64,000 bases of DNA from NCBI RefSeq assembly GCF_017654505.1, contig NC_054538.1, positions 53,245,786-53,309,785 of the forward strand, read 5' to 3'. The translations under genes and the position numbers were made by a program. This document shows positions 31,825 to 41,969 of the stretch, in pieces (the stretch's first letter is position 1; every line of letters begins with the position of its first letter). Source of the stretch: Polyodon spathula (Eukaryota > Chordata > Actinopteri > Acipenseriformes > Polyodontidae). Below the pieces are notes generated by a model, which saw nothing but the letters and a program-made list of their open reading frames with translations, was not told the origin of the DNA and did no database searches.

Positions 31825-34800
31825 ATGGATGCTACGCAGTTTGCGGCGATGATGGACCTCCTGCGCCAGACGCTCACCGCAGCAGTGCAGGGGGCGGCAA
31901 GACCCGCAGCTCCAGACCCCCAGTTGCAACGCCCCACAAAAATGACGGCCGAGGATCGACCTGACGCCTATTTGGAGGTGTTTGAAGCTATGGCGACCTC
32001 GGCCGGGTGGGATCCAGCCCGGTGGGCTAGTTACCTGCTTCCTCAGCTCACGGGGGAGGCGCAAGCAGCAGCGAGAACGCTGTCCCCGGAACGGATGATG
32101 GATTACCCCACGCTGAAAACCGTCATCCTTAATCGCGTGGGGGCCACACCGGAGGGGTATCGGAAGAAATTCCGAGAGGAGCAGTTTGCGGTAGGGGAGC
32201 ACCCACGAGCCATCGCCCACCGTCTGAAGGATTACGCACTGGGTTGGTTGAACCCGGAGCTGAACACCAAAGCCAGGGTGGTGGAGATGATCGTGGTGGA
32301 GCGCTTCCTGGAATGTCTAGCCCCGGAACCTCGGCTGTGGGTCCAGCGGCAGGCACCAGACACGCTGGACCGGGCGGTCGAACTTGCCGAGCAGTACCAG
32401 GCAGCGGAACCAACGCCTGCGAAACTGCCCGGGAGGAGTGCGGCTACTGGATCGTCCCCTCAACTGGCCCCGGAAAGGGCGAAGGGACTGGGGGGAAGGG
32501 GTAGTCCAGGATTTGGTCGGGGGGTGTCGGCGGGAGCTCCCGGCCCGGGTACTGGGGCAGGGTGGGGATACCCACGGGCTGCTGCAGTGTCGGACCGGGG
32601 TCTCGCGCGGACGCCTTATCGGCGAGCCCCTTTTATGGCTCCAGTGTTTCCCCCTCTTTCCAAAACTTCGGGGAGAGAAACCAGCCCACCGAGGTGTTGG
32701 ACGTGCAGGGAGGTGGGCCACCTTTCCCGGGACTGCCCCGTGATGGAGTGTGATCTCAGCCGACCAGGTAGGCACGTTCAATTACCTCAGTCACTTCAGC
32801 ACACGGGTTTTGTTATTCCTGTGACAGTGGATGGTACAAAAACCCAGGCTCTCCTGGACTCAGGGTGTAGTCAGTCTCTGGTACAGGAGAGCCTAATCTC
32901 ACCGGGGCATAAACGTATATTGGGACGGGTGCATATTAAATGTATTCATGGGGATGTCCGCTCCTATCCCAAGATAAATGTGTGTATGACTATTGGCCAG
33001 CAGGTGACGCAGGTGCAGGTAGGATTATGTCCTCGATTGCCGGTACCAGTAGTTCTGGGGCGGGACTGTGAGCAGTTTAAAGATTGGTTGGCTGCTCTGA
33101 CAGCCCCGTCTTCTTTATTGGCTAAGAAAGAGGAAGTAATTGGAGAGATTTTTCCCTTTCGCGATCCAGAATGGTTTTGCCATAGATTTAAACCCCGTAA
33201 AACTAAACGGGAGCGTCGGATCGCTAAGAATGAGGGCTGGCAATGGAGGGAGTCGGAGAAGTTTCAGGTGGGGGCGGTTGGTGAAGAGTCCGGGGGGGAG
33301 GTCGCGGAGCCAGCGCAGGGGTCTGGCTCGGCTGCCTCTGCTCGGGACCGACCTGACCCCGAGTTGGAAGCCATGGGAGCTGATTTCTTAGCTCGCTCCC
33401 GTGACTTCCGACTCGAGCAAGGGCGTGACGACGTGCTGGGCAGGCTCTTTGACCAAGCAGCGGTGGTTAATGGTCGGGTGGTCGAGCCCAGACGCGCCGC
33501 CACGTACCCCCACTTTGAAATTGATCGAGACCTACTGTACCGTGTTGATAAATTACCCCAGACCGGTGAAGTGCGTCATCAGTTGCTCATTCCTCAGCCC
33601 TTTAAGGAGGATTTGTTGCAGCTGGCTCACGCTATTCCCCTGTCTGGTCATTTGGGAAGGGATAAAACTAAAGCAAGGCTTGTGTCACGGTTCTTCTGGC
33701 TGGGGCTGGATGGCGATGTTAAGCGGTTTTGTGAGCGTTGTGGGGAATGTCAGAAGGCCAGCCCTAGAGCCGTTCCACGAGCCCCTCTGGTGCCTTTGCC
33801 CCTAGTGGAAGCTCCGTTTGAGCGTATTGGGATGGACATAGTTGGGCCACTAGAAAGGAGTGCGGCAGGATACACCCACCTACTTGTCATTCTGGATTAC
33901 GCTACGCGTTATCCAGAGGCAATTCCCCTCCGATCTATGTCCGCTAAGTCTGTTGCCAACGAGCTTGTGAAGGTTTTCTCCCGGGTGGGGATTCCCAAAG
34001 AGATACTAACCGATCAAGGCACCAATTTTATGTCCCGGCTAATCCGCGGAACATGTAAGCTTTTGGGAATTAAGACCATTAGGACCTCTGTGTTTCATCC
34101 TCAGACAGACGGTTTGGTGGAACGCTTTAATAAGACCCTTAAGAACATGTTGCGCAGATTTATTCGTAGTGATGTGCGTTACTGGGACCAGCTGATTCCT
34201 CCCCTTCTCTTTGCGATCAGAGAGGTTCCCCAGGCTTCCACGGGGTTTTCACCATTCGAGCTGTTGTATGGGCGGAGACCCCGGGGCGTGCTCGATCTGG
34301 TCAGAGAGATGTGGGAGGAGCAGCAGGACAATTCGACCAATACAGTCCGGTATGTGTTGGACCTGCGCAAACGTCTTGAGTCTGTTGGGAAATGGGCGCA
34401 TGACAATTTGCAGCAGGCGCAGCACAGACAGGAGACACAATATAACCGAGGAGCCCGGTTGCGCACATTTCAGCCGGGGGATAAGGTACTTCTTTTACTA
34501 CCCAGTTCTGAGTCGAAACTCTTGGCTAAGTGGCAAGGACCCTTTGAGGTTACACGCCAGGTTGGGAAGGTGGACTATGAGATCTGCCAGCCGGAGCGAC
34601 GGACAGAGAAACACATTTACCATATCAATCTCTTAAAGCCTTGGTTACAGCCAGAGGCGTTGTTAGTGGCGCATGCAGATGACGTCACGGACCTGGGACC
34701 TGATCTTTCTGTGTTGGCAAGAAAAGGATCGGTACAGATTGCTGAGAATCTGACACCAACGCAGAAATGTCAGGCTCACGGTCTGGTGGCAGAGTTTCCT

Positions 34801-36135
34801 GACGTGTTCTCTTCCGTCCCGGGGCAGACTCGAGTAGCCCATCATCACATTGATATTGAGCCGGGGGCGCTGGTTCGCCAGAGGCCGTACCGTATACCTG
34901 AGCGTAAAAGACAGGTAATAAAAGCGGAAATTGACGAAATGCTGAGACTGGGGGTAATAGAAGAGTCCCAAAGTGACTGGAACAGTCCGATCGTTTTAGT
35001 CGATAAGCCAGACGGGTCAACTCGATTTTGCATTGATTTCAGACGAATCAATGAGAAATCGAAATTTGACGCTTATCCGATGCCCCGAGTAGATGAGTTG
35101 CTGGAGCGTCTAGGCACGGCTCATTTTATGACGACACTGGATTTAACGAAGGGGTACTGGCAGATACCCCTGACTCCGGAATCTAGAGAGAGGACGGCGT
35201 TTTCGACTCCCTTCGGGTTGTACCAATTCAGGACCATGCCCTTTGGGTTGCACGGAGCCCCCGCCACTTTCCAGCGGATGATGGATCGCATCTTGCGGCC
35301 CCATCAGCAGTACGCCGCTGCTTACATAGATGACGTGGTTATCCACAGTGAGGATTGGCCGAGTCATCTGTGTAAGGTAGCGGCGGTGCTGCAATCCTTG
35401 CGGGAGGCGGGGCTCACTGCTAACCCAAAGAAGTGTGCCATTGGGAAGAGTGAGTCGGAGTATTTGGGGTATCGAGTAGGGGGCGGCCAGATCAGACCGC
35501 TAGTTGCTAAGGTGAAAGCCTTGGCTGACTGGCCGGTTCCTACAACCAAAACCCAGGTGCGCTCTTTCTTGGGACTAGCGGGCTATTATAGAAAGTTCAT
35601 CCCGAGTTTCGCTACGCTCGCTGCTCCCTTGACAGACCTCACCCGGAAGGCTGCCCCAAATACGGTTCAGTGGACGGAGTCGTGCCAGAGGGCCTTTCTC
35701 GCCTTGAAGCGGAGGCTGTGTAGTAAGCCAGTACTATGCAGCCCGGATTTTGGTAAGAGGTTCACCCTGCAGACGGATGCGTCAGAGACAGGTCTCGGGG
35801 CAGTGTTGTCGCAGGAGGTTCGGGGAAGCGAGCACCCAGTCCTGTATATCAGCAGGAAGCTCCTTCCCCGCGAGAAAAATTATAGCACCATCGAGAAGGA
35901 GTGTCTCGCGGTAAAATGGGCAGTCGAGTCACTCCGGTACTACCTCCTGGGGCGACACTTCACCCTGGTTACAGATCATGCCCCCTTAGCATGGCTTCAC
36001 CGGATGAAAGATAACAACGCCAGAATCACACGGTGGTACTTGGCCTTGCAGCCCTATGCCTTCAGGGTAGTCCACCGAGCAGGAAAGCTGCATCAAAACG
36101 CAGACTTTTTCTCTCGGGAAGGCATGGGGGTGTAA
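31825..36135 (+). CDS. Gag-Pol polyprotein with PR-INT-RT-RH order
   Basis: 1436 residues, one uninterrupted frame, ATG in a good context (gccATGG) 48 nt after the primer site. Domains by residue: capsid-like about 45-200; CCHC knuckle 291-304 (C291, C294, H299, C304); aspartic protease with DSG 345-347; integrase zinc module H602/H609/C639/C642 and catalytic D671, D730, E766 (exact D-35-E spacing), followed by a GPF module at 905-907; reverse transcriptase about 1015-1200 with first Asp at 1106 and YIDD at 1167-1170; RNase H about 1313-1430 with D1318, E1359, D1384 and D1427. All catalytic residues that I can place are present. There is no stop or frameshift between gag and pol, so product ratios would need another mechanism or proteolysis alone. 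No chromodomain or envelope gene was seen. Confidence 0.96.
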   Translation: MDATQFAAMMDLLRQTLTAAVQGAARPAAPDPQLQRPTKMTAEDRPDAYLEVFEAMATSAGWDPARWASYLLPQLTGEAQAAARTLSPERMMDYPTLKTVILNRVGATPEGYRKKFREEQFAVGEHPRAIAHRLKDYALGWLNPELNTKARVVEMIVVERFLECLAPEPRLWVQRQAPDTLDRAVELAEQYQAAEPTPAKLPGRSAATGSSPQLAPERAKGLGGRGSPGFGRGVSAGAPGPGTGAGWGYPRAAAVSDRGLARTPYRRAPFMAPVFPPLSKTSGRETSPPRCWTCREVGHLSRDCPVMECDLSRPGRHVQLPQSLQHTGFVIPVTVDGTKTQALLDSGCSQSLVQESLISPGHKRILGRVHIKCIHGDVRSYPKINVCMTIGQQVTQVQVGLCPRLPVPVVLGRDCEQFKDWLAALTAPSSLLAKKEEVIGEIFPFRDPEWFCHRFKPRKTKRERRIAKNEGWQWRESEKFQVGAVGEESGGEVAEPAQGSGSAASARDRPDPELEAMGADFLARSRDFRLEQGRDDVLGRLFDQAAVVNGRVVEPRRAATYPHFEIDRDLLYRVDKLPQTGEVRHQLLIPQPFKEDLLQLAHAIPLSGHLGRDKTKARLVSRFFWLGLDGDVKRFCERCGECQKASPRAVPRAPLVPLPLVEAPFERIGMDIVGPLERSAAGYTHLLVILDYATRYPEAIPLRSMSAKSVANELVKVFSRVGIPKEILTDQGTNFMSRLIRGTCKLLGIKTIRTSVFHPQTDGLVERFNKTLKNMLRRFIRSDVRYWDQLIPPLLFAIREVPQASTGFSPFELLYGRRPRGVLDLVREMWEEQQDNSTNTVRYVLDLRKRLESVGKWAHDNLQQAQHRQETQYNRGARLRTFQPGDKVLLLLPSSESKLLAKWQGPFEVTRQVGKVDYEICQPERRTEKHIYHINLLKPWLQPEALLVAHADDVTDLGPDLSVLARKGSVQIAENLTPTQKCQAHGLVAEFPDVFSSVPGQTRVAHHHIDIEPGALVRQRPYRIPERKRQVIKAEIDEMLRLGVIEESQSDWNSPIVLVDKPDGSTRFCIDFRRINEKSKFDAYPMPRVDELLERLGTAHFMTTLDLTKGYWQIPLTPESRERTAFSTPFGLYQFRTMPFGLHGAPATFQRMMDRILRPHQQYAAAYIDDVVIHSEDWPSHLCKVAAVLQSLREAGLTANPKKCAIGKSESEYLGYRVGGGQIRPLVAKVKALADWPVPTTKTQVRSFLGLAGYYRKFIPSFATLAAPLTDLTRKAAPNTVQWTESCQRAFLALKRRLCSKPVLCSPDFGKRFTLQTDASETGLGAVLSQEVRGSEHPVLYISRKLLPREKNYSTIEKECLAVKWAVESLRYYLLGRHFTLVTDHAPLAWLHRMKDNNARITRWYLALQPYAFRVVHRAGKLHQNADFFSREGMGV

Positions 36136-36163
36136 GATTTTCGAATGAACCGGTGGTGTCATT

Positions 36164-36178
36164 CTGAGGGGAAGGATA
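36164..36178 (+). promoter_or_regulatory. Polypurine tract
   Basis: Purine-rich TGAGGGGAAGGATA directly before the 3' LTR, where plus-strand synthesis is primed. Confidence 0.85.
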
Positions 36179-36888
36179 TGTAACAGGGAGAGATCTGTGC
36201 TGACTCTGCTGGCGTGTTCACGGGCTGCAGGAAGAGGGCGGCAGTCGCCCAACAACCGCCTGTGAGTCATGGCAGTGACACGGGGAGGTGGGAAAGTGTG
36301 AGTGTGGACTTTCCCCCTCTCTGAATGGCCGAGAGGCGGGTCTTGGGTGATTGTCGGTCCTATAAAATAACGCTCCGTTGTTTCCTCAGGTCTGCCCACT
36401 TAGACGCGCTAAGGGTGCGGACACTTTGATTCAGGACCGGGAATCAGCGAGACAGAGAGAGAGAGCGGGGAACCCTTGGGCAGACCCCGGCGTATTGTGA
36501 AAGAGCAGGCGAGATAGCCGAGAGAGTAGGACGGTGATCCGGGTCGTGCGGGTAGCGGCGACCGGGATAACGCTGCCGAGTGCAGCACCTTTTATTTGTA
36601 GTTTTATTACTGTTTTATTTTCCCTTGTTCTTTTCGCCTTCTGTTTTCATTATTATTTCTTTGAGCACCTGCGAGTGCATTTGCAGGTCGTGTACCAGCT
36701 GTGGTATTTCCGTGGTGCTGTCTATCATCGTTGATAGGCAGCCCACGGTCAACAGTGCCCTCTACCGGAGAGAAAAATTACAAGGAAAGGAAAAGAGCCG
36801 GCCTAGAATAAAACTGGGCACCTGTGTGGTGTTTTCCAAATACACCTGTCTGTCTCCTTGTCAGTGAATTACCCACACCCCTTCCACA
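36179..36888 (+). mobile_element. 3' LTR of the Gmr1-like element
   Basis: 710 bp. By eye it is identical to the 5' LTR except for A to G near 36418, T to C near 36487 and an 11-bp insertion (duplicated TTTTATT-type sequence) near 36604-36618. Confidence 0.95.
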
Positions 36889-36893
36889 GTGCT

Positions 36894-37271
36894 TCACTTG
36901 CTTAGAATCTTCAACATGGGGGGTGGTGCAAAATAGTTTTATTTTTAATTCCCAGATTGGTTTGAGGTAAAGAGAAGCCACACATAAGTACACAGTTATT
37001 TAATTAAAGAATGAAACCTTTTCAGTTCATTAGATTGCAAAAGCAAGTTATGAGGAAGTGACAGTATTGCTCCTTCATCACATAATAATACCCCCTAAAG
37101 TAGAATAGCCCCCTTTTTAATTTAATTTTCTCCAGGGCTAACCGTTGAGTGTGACGCATCAGCAGTTATTTTGACTACAGAAAGTTACAGATTCCAGAGG
37201 ACAGCTAAATATTTTTTCGTATTATTAAAAACAACAACAACAACAATAATATTGTCATATATATATATATA

Positions 37272-37322
<51 letters not shown>

Positions 37323-37787
37323 CGCGTTTTTTTTATTTTCAAACTGCCTGCAAGGTTCGCAGTATTTGATTTTATTTACGAGGATGGAGCTATGGATGTA
37401 GGGAAGACATCCTGGATAGAAGATACGGAGGAAGGTGGCCTTGAATGTTTTGAATGCAAGATGAACCAATATGCATGTACATCAAATTTGTGTGGTAAAT
37501 TAAGCATATGGTTAAATAATTTAAAAAGTTTGTTTCTGTATTTATTTCCTTTAGAAAAGGAAGTTCTCATCGACCGGCGGGTCTACTGTGTACTCTACTA
37601 GTAGCCTGGAAAAATAGTCCGTTCAAAGAAATACATTTTTGGAGATTACCTGGGGTTAGGGTTAAGGTTAAGGTAAGAAATAGGGAAGGTTTAAATTCAG
37701 CTTTAACCATCAGTCAACTCTAGCCAATCAGAAAGTAAACTTAAATTAATTACATTGTAATATAGTAATCTAATATAACAAAAATAT
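36894..37787. other. Unassigned, with a (TA)n array
   Basis: Holds (TA)n at about 37256-37317 and a degenerate telomere-like run (GGGGTTAGGGTTAAGGTTAA) at about 37650. Open frames across the TA array are artefacts. Confidence 0.5.
37256..37317. repeat. (TA)n microsatellite
   Basis: Nearly pure TA with one break near 37271. Confidence 0.95.
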
Positions 37788-37791
37788 CCAT

Positions 37792-39068
37792 TTAAAGTGG
37801 TGATATCAAACACAAAAGCCCAAGTTAGGAGAAGCAATTGGTGCAACCTTGTCAAACATCAAGCAAATAGACACAATTGGAAAGGTGCTGGGGCCCAACA
37901 TTCACACAATTGTTGCTTCTACCTTGGCTTCTTTTTCATTGCTCCACTTCACATTTAAATGCTCATTCACTTATCAGCTGGGTTTAACCAGAATAAAGAT
38001 GCTAAGACATATGTGCCAAGGAAAGTGCTCAAAACAGACTGAAGTGTTCTTGGTTATCCTTACAAGCACTACTACAGAGAATGACAGACAGGGAATGGGA
38101 GAGGCGTCATCATAGACACAAACAAGTATGCTTTGGGAAGACACACAGACAACATGCAGGTGAGGCAGAGGTAGATGAGGGTACACATGGACAGAGATTT
38201 AGCCCATACATACAAGAATACCTGAAAGAGCATGAAGCAATATATATCCAACAATGAAGATAATGAACAAGACCAATAATGGCAACAAGTGCATGGGATA
38301 ACGAGAATGCAGGGTAAGTGTATGGGAAGTGACAGTTGATGGGGCAGGCATTGCAGATCCAGGGCTGGGGTGTTGGAGTCTTTTTTTTGGTTGTGCATTG
38401 TCAATGTTTTTTGTTGCAGGTGTGACTTTTGAGCTGATAAGGGAATGGTCACAACCCCCTTGAAGTTGTTCAAAGAGCATTTAAATGTAAAGTGGAGCGA
38501 TGAAAAAAGAAGCCAAGATAGAAGCAACAATTGTGTGAAAGTTGGGCCCAGCACCTTTCCACTTGTGCCTTGTGACAGGCTGGCGAGTGGATAGAGGCCC
38601 AGAGACAGACTGCAGTTAAAAAAAAAATATATACTTTTATTATAAATAAACACAAAATAAAAGTGCACAAGGACAAAAACAAAGATATTTAAACACAGAT
38701 AGAAAGACACAGAACAAGACTTACAAAAATAAAGGTTTCCAGGCTGGGCGATGCCTTCACTGGACTAGAAAATACCAAAAAAAAAACACCCAGCAAGCAC
38801 AAACAGCTTACTTCCTCAGCTCCCTCCTACTCCTAATGGGAAGCTGATGCCTTTTGGCTGGGGTTGATTAGCCATAATTAATGATCAATCAGCACCCAGC
38901 CACCTGAACACAATAAACCCAGGCAGGTAGGGGAATTTAACCTCATCCCTGCCAATTTATAAAGGGCAGAGCTCTGCTCTGCCACATGCCTATTTGCTTG
39001 AAGCTTGACAAGGTTGCCCCAATTGCTTTTCCTAACTTGGGCTTTTGTGTTTGATATCACCACTTTAA
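37792..39068. mobile_element. Long-TIR DNA transposon derivative, split by a solo LTR
   Basis: The left terminus at 37796 (AGTGGTGATATCAAACACAA) is inverted at the right terminus (ending 39064). Inverted repeats extend about 170 bp: 37796-37965 pairs with 38475-38570 plus 38992-39064. TTAA flanks both ends (37792-37795 and 39065-39068), compatible with piggyBac- or Kolobok-like target choice, although homology extends a few bases beyond it. No transposase is encoded in the ~500-bp centre. The right TIR is interrupted by the LTR at 38571-38986. Confidence 0.78.
38566..38991 (-). mobile_element. Solo LTR, family C
   Basis: 38571-38986 (416 bp) between perfect 5-bp duplications TGCCT (38566-38570 and 38987-38991). 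In its own direction it starts TGTGGCAGAGCAGAGC and ends GCCTGTCACA. A TATA-like box (tttataaa, reverse) lies near 38955 and an AT-rich polyadenylation region near 38640. No internal region remains, so it arose by LTR-LTR recombination. Confidence 0.88.
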
Positions 39069-39229
39069 ATGGCTGTTGCATTTTTCTAACTTGTTATTTT
39101 TACATTGATGATGTTTGTGTTACAGATATCAGATATCACAATTTTTTTACTTGATCAAATAATGAATAAAGCGAGGGAAAGCTATTTGAGAATGTGTATG
39201 GTAAATAGACAGACAGACAAGACAAGATA

Positions 39230-40409
39230 ATGGATAATGGATAATTGCAAAGCATATGACATGGTTTATTTAGATTTCCAGAAAGCTTTTGACAAAGTCC
39301 CGCACAAAAGATTAATTCTCAAACTGAACGCAGTTGGGATTCAAGGAAACGCATGTACATGGATTAGGGAGTGGTTAACATGTAGAAAACAGAAAGTACT
39401 GATTAGAGGAAAAACCTCAGAATGGAGTGTGGTAACCAGCGGTGTACCACAGGGATCAGTATTAGGTCCTCTGCTATTCCTAATCTACATTAATGATTTA
39501 GATTCTGGTACAGTAAGCAAACTTGTTAAATTTGCAGACGACACAAAAGTAGGAGGAGTGGCAAACACTGTTGCAGCAGCAAAGGTTATTCAAAATGATC
39601 TAGACAAGATTCAGAACTGGGCAGACACATGGCAAATGACATTTAATAGAGAAAAGTGTAAGGTACTGCACACAGGAAATAAAAATGTACATTATAAATA
39701 TCATATGGGAGATATTGAAATTGGAGAAGGAATCTATGAAAAAGACCTAGGAGTTTTTGTTGACTCAGAAATGTCTTCATCTAGGCAATGTGGGGAAGCT
39801 ATAAAAAAGGCTAACAAGATGCTCGGATACATTGTGAAAAGTGTTGAATTTAAATCAAGGGAAGTAATGTTAAAACTGTACAATGCACTTGTAAGACCTC
39901 ATCTTGAATATTGTGTGCAGTTCTGGTCACCTCGCTATAAAAAAGATATTGCTGCTCTAGAAAGAGTGCAAAGAAGAGCGACCAGAATTATTCCGGGCTT
40001 AAAAGGCATGTCATATGCAGACAGGCTAAAAGAATTGAATCTGTTCAGTCTTGAACAAAGAAGACTACGTGGCGACCTAATTCAAGCATTCAAAATTCTA
40101 AAAGGTATTGACAGTGTCGACCCAAGGGACTTTTTCAGCCTGAAAAAAGAAACAAGGACCAGGGGTCACAAATGGAGTTTAGAAAAAGGGGCATTCAGAA
40201 CAGAAAATAGGAGACACTTTTTTACACAGAGAATTGTGAGGGTCTGGAATCAACTCCCCAGTAATGTTGTTGAAGCTGACACCCTGGGATCCTTCAAGAA
40301 GCTGCTTGATGAGATTTTGGGATCAATAAGCTACTAACAACCAAACGAGCAAGATGGGCCGAATGGCCTCCTCTCGTTTGTAAACTTTCTTATGTTCTTA
40401 TGTTCTTAA
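39230..40409 (+). mobile_element. CR1-group LINE, 5'-truncated
   Basis: The 3' portion of a LINE: RT C-terminal half at 39237-40337, a short 3' UTR (GATGGGCCGAATGGCCTCC) and a terminal TTCTTATG repeat (about 40386-40409). The end motif and RT type fit the CR1/L2-related group. The 5' truncation point near 39230 is where homology to the LINE seems to start. Confidence 0.85.
39237..40337 (+). pseudogene. CR1-type reverse transcriptase, C-terminal 366 residues
   Basis: An uninterrupted frame with LDFQKAFDKVPH (12-23), SGVPQGSVLGPLLFLIYIND (68-87), the catalytic FADD at 99-102, thumb and C-terminal segments (EKCKVLHTG, LVRPHLEYC, RVQRRATRIIPGLK, VRVWNQLPS). The endonuclease and RT fingers are missing because the insertion is 5'-truncated. 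The apparent start codon is internal to the original ORF2. The frame has survived without stops, so the copy is not very old, but it cannot act alone. Confidence 0.9.
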
Positions 40410-40687
40410 GAGAGTAATGAGTAATATAAGAAATGAGAAAAATTTTGAAAGTAAAATAATGGTAGAAGGGACTTTTGGAGAGTATTGAAAGTGTAAACAT
40501 TGTATTGTTTACTTGAAAATGTACATCCATGAGTGGTGAAAGCAATATGTCTATTTTAACAGGTATTAATATATTGATATTTACGTAAGTAAAGAACTAC
40601 AATGTTATGAATGGTTAAAAAAGTACATACCCATGTCAGTCCTAAAGGGTAGTGTACTAATACATTTTAATGCTGAAAAAAAACATT

Positions 40688-40858
40688 ATTTTCCTTGTTA
40701 TAGAGATGTTATGAACTTAGGCCAATATATGGCATTTGTAAAGCATTCGATCTCTTCATAAAAGGCCATATCCATGTCCTTTGCCTTTCTTGGCCGTGGC
40801 TTGACTTCAATGAGTGCATCATTTGCATACACCCATTTTCCAGTAGCACCCACAGCAA
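40688..40858 (-). other. Unassigned open stretch
   Basis: In reverse complement about 56 codons are open up to a stop (AVGATGKWVYANDALIEV, KPRPRKAKDMDMAFYEEIE). The composition looks protein-like, but I recognise no family and see no start or convincing splice sites. It may be an exon fragment of a transposon gene. Confidence 0.25.
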
Positions 40859-41264
40859 GAAGAGAGATAATGTTCATTATGGTAATTGTTTGTTTATTAG
40901 CTTTAAAATGTTCAGTAAAACATGACCTATTGTCTGACCTCGTTAGTACAATCAGCCCCCTTTGCTAATGACATCTTCAGTCAGGGTCATAACCAAGTAT
41001 AAATCTCCACATTTTTGTAAAATGACTTTACACTTACTTCTAAAGATGCAATGAGTTTCAGTAAATTAAAATGATAAACTTTGCATAGAACGTAGAGGGA
41101 GAACACAATCGTAAAACACCATTAAGAGGGGTTGGCATTGCAAGGGAGATGAAGGAAGGTTTTACAGTTCCGATCGAGTAACTGTTGTCTAAGCATTATT
41201 TGTGAATACTTATTCACCACTGCTACACCCTGTTAGAAAACTGACTAAAAAACGTTTGGCATTG

Positions 41265-41268
<4 letters not shown>

Positions 41269-41344
<76 letters not shown>
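41269..41344. repeat. (TA)n microsatellite
   Basis: TA repeats with one phase break near 41322. Confidence 0.95.
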
Positions 41345-41384
41345 CCTAAAATCACAATCTGTAAGATTAAATATGCTACTATAC

Positions 41385-41866
41385 CACATGGGCGCTGCCA
41401 ATAGGGTCACACGACTGAGATACTGCATGACGATTGGCTCAGTGGATATGTTGGATTTTGCTAAATTAGAAGCCTGGTGTATTGCACTTTATGGAAAGAA
41501 TGGATCATTTGAATTGTATGTAATGTGGTGTATATCGTATTTTCAAGACATCGAATATCAGACAATAGACATTGTGAGATGAATGCTATTGGCTCAGTTT
41601 TGGTGCGAATGGCATTTATCACATTTTGCATCTAAACTTCATAACACAGTCGTGTGCCAATATGGTCACAAAATTGCGTTACTGCACGTCGATTGGCTCA
41701 GTGGATATGTTGGATTTTGCTAAACTAGAAGCCTGGTGTATTGCAAGTTATGGAAAGAATGGATCAATTGAGTTGCATGTAACGTGGTGTATATTGTGTT
41801 TTCAGGACATTGAACATCAGACAGTAGGCACTGTGAGATGAATATTTTTGGCTCAGTTTTGGTGCT
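41385..41866. repeat. Tandem duplication, period 259 bp
   Basis: The segment GATTGGCTCAGTGGATATGT starts at 41432 and again at 41691. Similarity extends about 215-225 bp in each copy, to TTGGCTCAGTTTTGGTGC. Each copy is open for about 60 codons in the same relative frame (SVDMLDFAKLEAWCIA) with several amino-acid changes. No family was recognised. The second copy abuts a (TA)n array. Confidence 0.85.

Positions 41867-41867
<1 letters not shown>

Positions 41868-41944
<77 letters not shown>
41868..41944. repeat. (TA)n microsatellite
   Basis: Nearly pure TA, followed by a short CA run. Confidence 0.95.
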
Positions 41945-41951
<7 letters not shown>

Positions 41952-41969
41952 CACATACATATACTCCCA

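Larger units (their letters stand above)
31052..36893 (+). mobile_element. Intact Gmr1-like Ty3/gypsy retrotransposon
   Basis: A 5832-bp element (31057-36888) between perfect 5-bp duplications GTGCT (31052-31056 and 36889-36893). LTRs of 699 and 710 bp differ by two substitutions and one 11-bp indel. The primer site is perfect for tRNA-Leu, and a polypurine tract precedes the 3' LTR. A single 1436-codon ORF encodes gag, protease, integrase, RT and RNase H in that order. Placing integrase before RT is the Ty1/copia arrangement, whereas the domain sequences are Ty3/gypsy-like. This combination is known from Gmr1 of Atlantic cod and relatives. The intact ORF and near-identical LTRs imply a recent insertion. 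Confidence 0.95.

Noticed and set aside
32129..34636. Many 80-154-codon frames overlapping the Gmr1-like ORF in other phases
   Set aside because: They are shadows of the GC-rich 1436-codon ORF, with no domains of their own.
31492..36867. Open frames inside both LTRs (for example 31492-31734 and 36580-36867)
   Set aside because: Identical because the LTRs are identical; no domain, and they overlap promoter and polyadenylation signals.
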